Shown here: positions 59,658-64,000 of the stretch, piece after piece | Numbering within the stretch: position 1 is the stretch's first letter | Layout of the letters: each line of letters starts with the position of its first letter | Source: Flavobacterium pisciphilum | GTDB lineage: Bacteria > Bacteroidota > Bacteroidia > Flavobacteriales > Flavobacteriaceae | Direction of reading: 5' to 3' | DNA: 64,000 bases | Assembly (NCBI RefSeq): GCF_020905345.1 | Contig: NZ_JAJJMO010000001.1 | Location: 1,674,001 to 1,738,000, forward strand | Notes under the pieces: model-generated | What the model saw: only the letters and a program-made list of their open reading frames with translations | Database searches by the model: none | What the model was told of the DNA's origin: nothing | Program-made: the position numbers and the translations under genes

Positions 59658-60935
59658 TTATTTTGATATGCTTGGTAAAAATGTATAAACGGTATGTGGA
59701 TAAATCATTTTTGCGGTATATTTAGAAATCAAGCAAACAACTAATATTGGCAAAAATAAAGTGTAATCATTTGTTAGTCCACAAACTAAAAAGATTGCGG
59801 TAAATGGAGCATGAATACTAGCACTTAAAACAGCTGCCATTCCAATTACCATAAAATTTAAAGGAATTACCTGTGCATTAAAAAAGGTATTTAAAACGGA
59901 TGCCAGTAGTAACCCTAAAAATGCTCCTATAAAAAGACTCGGTGCAAAAACACCTCCGTCACCACCTGAAGCCAAGGTTATAGAAGTAACTATAGGCTTT
60001 AAAAATAAAATACCAATAAAGCTCAAAGTTAAGGTAAGCGTTAACGGAACTGCCGAATTACTAAAGATTCCTTTTATAGCATGATATCCTTCTCCATAAA
60101 GTTGTGGAAATACAAACAATGAGACACTCAAAACAATTGAGCCTATAATAATTTTATAATAATGCTTTTCTATTTTAGAGAACTGCCCTTTAAAGAACAA
60201 AACACAACGCGTTAAATAAACAGAATTGATTCCTGCTAAAATTCCTAAAAGAATGAAATATGGAATTGCTTTTAAATGCCAAGTCGTAATCGTTACAGCA
60301 AATAATGGTCCTTCATTTAAAATTGTAATTAATCCAAAAGCTATAGAGACTGCAATTAAATTAGAGATTATAAATGCTCGTGTTACTTTTCTCGAAATAA
60401 CTTCAATTGCAAATAAAATTCCTGCAATTGGGCTACTAAATAATGCTGTAACTCCTGCAGCAACTCCTGCACAAATTAATTCGGTTTTATACTGACGGAA
60501 AACATTCTCTTTTTGGTGGGCTACTGAACCGATAGCTGCAGTTGCCACTACTGTAGAAACCTCAATTCCGGTTGACCCTCCAAAAATAACTGTCAACAAA
60601 CCATTAATAAAGTGGGAAGGAATTTTATAAATGGGTAGATTTTTAGACTTTGATTGCGTACTCTCAAAAACTTCTTTAATTCCTTTATTTTCTTTTTTCT
60701 TAAATAAATACTGACGTAAAAAATAAATTATCGAAAGCCCAAAGACTGGAAAAATGACATAATAAATTGGATTTATTGTAGCTTGATGAAAGAATATCTC
60801 TTCGTAATATTCTGTTATTTTCTTGAGAGAAATTCCTAAAAATGCTGAGAGAAAACCAATTAAAACAGAAACAATAACTAATTTTCGAAATTTAATAAAC
60901 TGATAATTTTCTTTAATTTTCGCTGTTTTGTTCAT
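59658..60935 (-). CDS. ClC-type chloride channel/transporter
   Basis: A 425-aa membrane protein of the ClC family. It has the segment GGSTGIEVSTVVATAAIGS (about 113-131), where GIEVS corresponds to the GREGP motif and its Glu to the gating/proton Glu. FSSPIAGILFAIEVISR and SGGDGGVFAPSLFIGAFLG (GxFxP motif) are also clear. About ten membrane segments are visible and no CBS domains follow. It may work as a chloride/proton exchanger or be selective for another anion; the motif variant leaves this open. Confidence 0.93.
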   Translation of the reverse strand: MNKTAKIKENYQFIKFRKLVIVSVLIGFLSAFLGISLKKITEYYEEIFFHQATINPIYYVIFPVFGLSIIYFLRQYLFKKKENKGIKEVFESTQSKSKNLPIYKIPSHFINGLLTVIFGGSTGIEVSTVVATAAIGSVAHQKENVFRQYKTELICAGVAAGVTALFSSPIAGILFAIEVISRKVTRAFIISNLIAVSIAFGLITILNEGPLFAVTITTWHLKAIPYFILLGILAGINSVYLTRCVLFFKGQFSKIEKHYYKIIIGSIVLSVSLFVFPQLYGEGYHAIKGIFSNSAVPLTLTLTLSFIGILFLKPIVTSITLASGGDGGVFAPSLFIGAFLGLLLASVLNTFFNAQVIPLNFMVIGMAAVLSASIHAPFTAIFLVCGLTNDYTLFLPILVVCLISKYTAKMIYPHTVYTFLPSISK

Positions 60936-61053
60936 CAGAAGTTTGAAGTTTTAAACTCACTTTTTATAAGTGGTTTGCAAATTTAGAGAAACATAGTTGT
61001 ATTTATACTTAAATATCACAATATTACATTTTTTTAACAGTAAAGTAAGAAAA

Positions 61054-61443
61054 TTAACACTCGTAGAATTCAATTGGTAAATCGTCTGGATCAGCAATAA
61101 AAGTAAATCGTTTATCAGTAAATTCATCTACTCGGATTGCCTCACATGTTACATCTTTTGAAACTAAAAATGCAACAGTTTGATCTAAATCAGTTACCTC
61201 AAAAGCCAAATGCCGCAAACCTGCAGCTTCTGGTCTAGAGGTTCTTTCTGGCGGATTTGGAAAAGAAAACAACTCGATAATATAATTCCCATTTAAAGCC
61301 AAATCAAGTTTATATGACTGACGTTCTTCGCGATAAACTTCTCTAATTATCGTTAAACCTAGAATCTCAGTATAAAACAATTTAGACTTATCATAATCAC
61401 TACAAATAATAGCGATATGGTGAACTTTATTTAATGATAACAT
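61054..61443 (-). CDS. VOC-family (glyoxalase I-like) protein, YaeR/GloA2 type
   Basis: A 129-aa protein with two beta-alpha-beta-beta-beta modules. Metal-ligand positions are His in NKVHHIAIICSDY (about 5-17), Glu in NYIIELFSFPNPP, His in GLRHLAFEVTDL and Glu in LPIEFYEC. The ERTSRPEAAGLRHLAFEV block matches the YaeR/GloA2 subgroup of unknown substrate. It overlaps the stop of the acetyltransferase gene by one base (TAATG), so the pair is translationally coupled. Confidence 0.9.
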   Translation of the reverse strand: MLSLNKVHHIAIICSDYDKSKLFYTEILGLTIIREVYREERQSYKLDLALNGNYIIELFSFPNPPERTSRPEAAGLRHLAFEVTDLDQTVAFLVSKDVTCEAIRVDEFTDKRFTFIADPDDLPIEFYEC

Positions 61444-62018
61444 TATTTATTATTTTCTGATTCTTGATTTAATTTTCTGATTACTTTGGCTGGATTTCCA
61501 ACTGCTAGCGAATTATCTGGAATGTCTTTTGTAACAACCGACCCCGCTCCTATTACACAACCTTTTCCTATGGTTACTCCAGGACATATTACAGAATTAC
61601 CACCAATCCAACAATCATCTCCTATAGAAACTGGTAATGTACTTTGAGTTGTTTTTCTTAATTCTGCGTCAAGCGGATGTGTAGCAGTATAAATTTGAAC
61701 ATTAGGAGCAAAAAACACATTCGATCCAATAGTAACGGGACCACAATCTAGAACAACACAGTTTACGTTAAAATATACATTATCGCCACAATAAATATTA
61801 TATCCGTAATCACAATGAAATGGTGGCTCTATATAAAACCCCTTACCTACATTTGGAATTAATTCTTCTAAAATTAGCTTTGCTTTTTTAGTCATGCAGT
61901 ATTCTGTAACATTTAAACGATGCAATAGATTTTTAGCTCTTCTACGCTCTTTTGCTAAAATTGAACTACCTGCTATGTAGTTATCTCCTGCAATCATTTT
62001 TTCTTTTTCAGTTTTCAT
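61443..62018 (-). CDS. Maltose/galactoside O-acetyltransferase-like hexapeptide enzyme
   Basis: A 191-aa trimeric left-handed beta-helix acetyltransferase. The N-terminal Mac domain (MIAGDNYIAGSSILAKERRR, about 8-27) is followed by hexapeptide repeats. The active-site His is in YTATHPLDAELRK (about 113), and WIGGNSVICPGVTIGKGCVI and GAGSVVTKDIPDN are the coil repeats. It acetylates sugars at O6 with acetyl-CoA; the native acceptor is unclear. It is co-translated with the VOC protein downstream. Confidence 0.93.
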   Translation of the reverse strand: MKTEKEKMIAGDNYIAGSSILAKERRRAKNLLHRLNVTEYCMTKKAKLILEELIPNVGKGFYIEPPFHCDYGYNIYCGDNVYFNVNCVVLDCGPVTIGSNVFFAPNVQIYTATHPLDAELRKTTQSTLPVSIGDDCWIGGNSVICPGVTIGKGCVIGAGSVVTKDIPDNSLAVGNPAKVIRKLNQESENNK

Positions 62019-62075
62019 ATAAGGTAACTATATTTTTTTCTTGACGCTGTTTTTCATGTAACGTGTTTTTAAATT

Positions 62076-62534
62076 TTAAAGTAGCTTTTTGAGAATAACA
62101 ATTTGACCCAGATGATAAATATCGTGTTGGATAATTCCATGAATATGCTCATAATAGGTATGACCATTATTGACGTATATTTTATCTAGATTGGAATCAT
62201 CAAAATTCTCAAAAAATGAATTCCATAATTCTTGTGATTTGGCTAGATTTTGAAGAGATTGTTCCCAAGCTGCTTCAGATGAATCTAAAACTGGAACAAA
62301 ATAATTATGGTCAGGAGTCGTGATAGTTTCTCCCTGAACACGTCTTAAAATATTTCTTCTCCACTGTATAAGATGATTGGTAATTTCCCAAATCGTATTT
62401 AAATGAGGATTTATCTTCCTATAAGCCTGATTTGCACTTACATCTTTTAAAGTATTTGCCAAAGTGACTTCTAGCCACGGATTACCATTATAAATGGATT
62501 GGTATAGATTCGAAATTCTTCTATTTTCTGACAT
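62076..62534 (-). CDS. DinB-family four-helix-bundle protein
   Basis: A 152-aa DinB/YfiT-like protein with predicted metal-binding His residues in ITNHLIQWR (about 51-59) and HIHGIIQHDIYHLGQ (about 130-144). This three-His arrangement is the hallmark of the superfamily, which includes bacillithiol and mycothiol S-transferases. The thiol and substrate here are unknown. It lies 57 bp before the acetyltransferase gene on the same strand. The segment GNPWLEVTLANTL is typical of the N-terminal helix in Bacteroidota members. Confidence 0.88.
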   Translation of the reverse strand: MSENRRISNLYQSIYNGNPWLEVTLANTLKDVSANQAYRKINPHLNTIWEITNHLIQWRRNILRRVQGETITTPDHNYFVPVLDSSEAAWEQSLQNLAKSQELWNSFFENFDDSNLDKIYVNNGHTYYEHIHGIIQHDIYHLGQIVILKKLL

Positions 62535-62645
62535 AATAAATCATTTTTAAAACCCAGAAGCTAAGATACAAATAAGTATTTTACAACTCATCCTTGAATT
62601 TCTACAATTGGGTTATTTAATATTTTTTAACTAAAACTGTTAAAA

Positions 62646-62653
62646 TATATTTG
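62646..62653 (+). promoter_or_regulatory. Candidate -7 box for the TonB-dependent receptor gene
   Basis: TATATTTG lies 20 bp upstream of the ATG at 62674. No TTG at a normal distance is seen, so the call rests on the box alone. Confidence 0.45.
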
Positions 62654-62673
62654 TTCTATCAAAATCAAAAAAC

Positions 62674-64000
62674 ATGAAAACCAAGTTCCAAAAATTAAAT
62701 AAAAACGAACTAACATCAAAAACCCAATCGTTTTTTACAATCGCATTTTTGCTAATCAGTTCAGTCATTTTTGCTCAAAATACACTTTCTGGAAAAGTAG
62801 TAGATACAAAGGGAAAACCAATTGCAGGTGCCAACATCTATATAGACGGTACTTATGATGGAGCTACAAGTGCAGAAAATGGCGAATTCTCTTTTACAAC
62901 CGAAACTAAGGGAAATCAGATATTAATAGTAAGTTTTTTAATTTATGAAACTTCAACCACATCAATAGATGTTGCCAATTATAAAAACCAGATTATCAAA
63001 CTCAAAGAAAATATAAATTCATTAGATGCCGTTGTTATCACTGCTGGAACTATGGAATCTGGAGATAAAGCTAGAGTTTCTGTTTTAAAACCTTTAGATA
63101 TTGTTACTACTGCTGGAACTGCCGGAAACATTATTGCTGCATTACAAACTTTGCCTGGAACTCAAAACGTAGGTGAAGACGGACGTTTATTTGTGCGTGG
63201 TGGTGAAGCAAGCGAAACACAAACATTTGTTGATGGTATTAGAGTTTCTCAACCTTATGGAGCATCAGTACAAAATTTACCAACACGTGGGCGTTTCTCT
63301 CCTTTCTTATTTAGCGGTATTGCTTTTTCAACAGGAGGTTATTCAGCTGAATATGGAGAAGCTTTATCAAGTGTATTATTATTAAACACCCAAGATGAAC
63401 CTGACCAAAACAAAACAGATATTGCTATGATGACTGTAGGATTGGGAATTGGAAATACTCAAAAATGGAAGAAAAGCTCTTTGAGTGTAAATGTAAGCTA
63501 CATTAATCTAGCACCTTATCAGGCTGTTATAAAACAAGATGTTGATTGGAATCGTCCATATCAATCGCTATCTGGAGAAAGTGTCTATCGCTATCATTTT
63601 AATAATGGGATTCTAAAATTATATGCCGCTTTTGACACTTCAAAAATTGATCTTAATCAAAAAAATATAAATTTTGAGAACCCAATTCGAGTGAATTTAG
63701 TTAATAATAATTTTTACTTAAATACAGTTTACAATGGTACTTTTGGTAGCAACTGGCAAATTACTTCGGGATTGAGTTATGGGTATAGCAACAATAAAAA
63801 AGACATTGATGTAGCTCATATAAATGATGATGAAAATGCTGCTCATCTTAAACTTAAACTAAGAAAGAGTCTTTCGAACAGAGTAAAATTATCATTTGGA
63901 ACTGATTATTTTATTACAAAGTATAATGAAGATTTTCAAGATAATTTAACCCCAACAGTTACTAATGGTTACGATTCAAGTATTGCCGCTGTTTATGCTG
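62674..64000 (+). CDS. TonB-dependent receptor, N-terminal part, cut by window edge
   Basis: I translated this by hand from the ATG at 62674-62676; it stays open to the right edge (442 codons). A signal segment (FFTIAFLLISSVIFAQ, about 20-35) is followed by a carboxypeptidase-like repeat (LSGKVVDTKGKPIAGANIYI, about 38-57) and a plug domain. The plug has LQTLPGTQNVGEDGRLFVRGG, TQTFVDGIRV and FSTGGYSAEYGEALSSVL, the typical end of the plug. Barrel strands follow. It is an energised outer-membrane importer; the substrate is unknown. It is divergent from the DinB-fold gene. Confidence 0.93.
   Translation, partial: MKTKFQKLNKNELTSKTQSFFTIAFLLISSVIFAQNTLSGKVVDTKGKPIAGANIYIDGTYDGATSAENGEFSFTTETKGNQILIVSFLIYETSTTSIDVANYKNQIIKLKENINSLDAVVITAGTMESGDKARVSVLKPLDIVTTAGTAGNIIAALQTLPGTQNVGEDGRLFVRGGEASETQTFVDGIRVSQPYGASVQNLPTRGRFSPFLFSGIAFSTGGYSAEYGEALSSVLLLNTQDEPDQNKTDIAMMTVGLGIGNTQKWKKSSLSVNVSYINLAPYQAVIKQDVDWNRPYQSLSGESVYRYHFNNGILKLYAAFDTSKIDLNQKNINFENPIRVNLVNNNFYLNTVYNGTFGSNWQITSGLSYGYSNNKKDIDVAHINDDENAAHLKLKLRKSLSNRVKLSFGTDYFITKYNEDFQDNLTPTVTNGYDSSIAAVYA

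Overview
The window looks like a chromosome segment of a Flavobacterium-type member of the Bacteroidota. It is AT-rich. Promoter -7 boxes of the TAnnTTTG kind lie upstream of several genes, Shine-Dalgarno sequences are scarce, SusC- and TonB-type receptors are present, and the tmRNA tag reads GENNYALAA.

Region 1 (1 to about 17.1 kb) is an accessory defence island. On the minus strand, a two-gene Druantia type III-like module (druH 1006 aa, druE 1968 aa) is followed by a type I restriction-modification operon: hsdM, hsdS, a 177-aa ORF of unknown role wedged in by a 4-nt overlap, and hsdR, which runs off the left edge. To the right come about 1 kb of decayed DNA, an XRE-family regulator, a strongly structured non-coding stretch, a truncated SusC-like receptor with a nonsense codon, and a truncated tyrosine integrase with two nonsense codons. 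The two truncated genes meet tail to tail. The integrase remnant sits just beyond the 3' end of a tRNA-Ser(UGA) gene, which fits an old integrative element inserted at that tRNA.

Region 2 (17.1-20.6 kb) is a four-gene cassette: HxlR regulator, luciferase-like flavin oxidoreductase, 4-oxalocrotonate-type tautomerase, and an SDR protein that lacks the usual catalytic tyrosine. It lies between two copies of the same tRNA-Ser transcription unit, each with its own promoter, tRNA and terminator.

Region 3 (20.7-35.4 kb) is mostly core housekeeping DNA on the minus strand. One run is tpx, dgkA-like, ftsK, lolA-like, lptF/G-like, ribB(A) and an acyl-CoA thioesterase. Next is a peroxiredoxin, thioredoxin and small-protein group. 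Last is a likely cell-wall recycling group: a GHL10 hydrolase, an AmpG-like permease, a small TPR-like protein, a GNAT protein and a NagZ-like GH3 enzyme.

Region 4 (35.5-50.2 kb) holds single genes and short operons: small stress-type proteins (YegP-like, cold-shock, dodecin), a putative gluzincin peptidase, tmRNA (ssrA), a serine hydrolase, a saccharopine dehydrogenase-like protein, fumC, an outer-membrane receptor, an ArsC-like protein, a CPBP protease and menE. Many of these genes end in clear hairpin terminators.

Region 5 (50.3-57.1 kb) is a copper-resistance gene group on the minus strand: a Cys-rich exported protein, an HMA+DUF3347 lipoprotein, an AraC regulator with a Cys-x-x-Cys N-terminal domain, a P1B-type ATPase, and a multicopper oxidase with a C-terminal CopB-like extension. 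Region 6 (57.1-64 kb) carries umuDC, an HPP/ClC membrane pair, a glyoxalase-fold/acetyltransferase pair, a DinB-fold protein and the start of a TonB-dependent receptor. No CRISPR array, rRNA gene or intact insertion sequence was seen.
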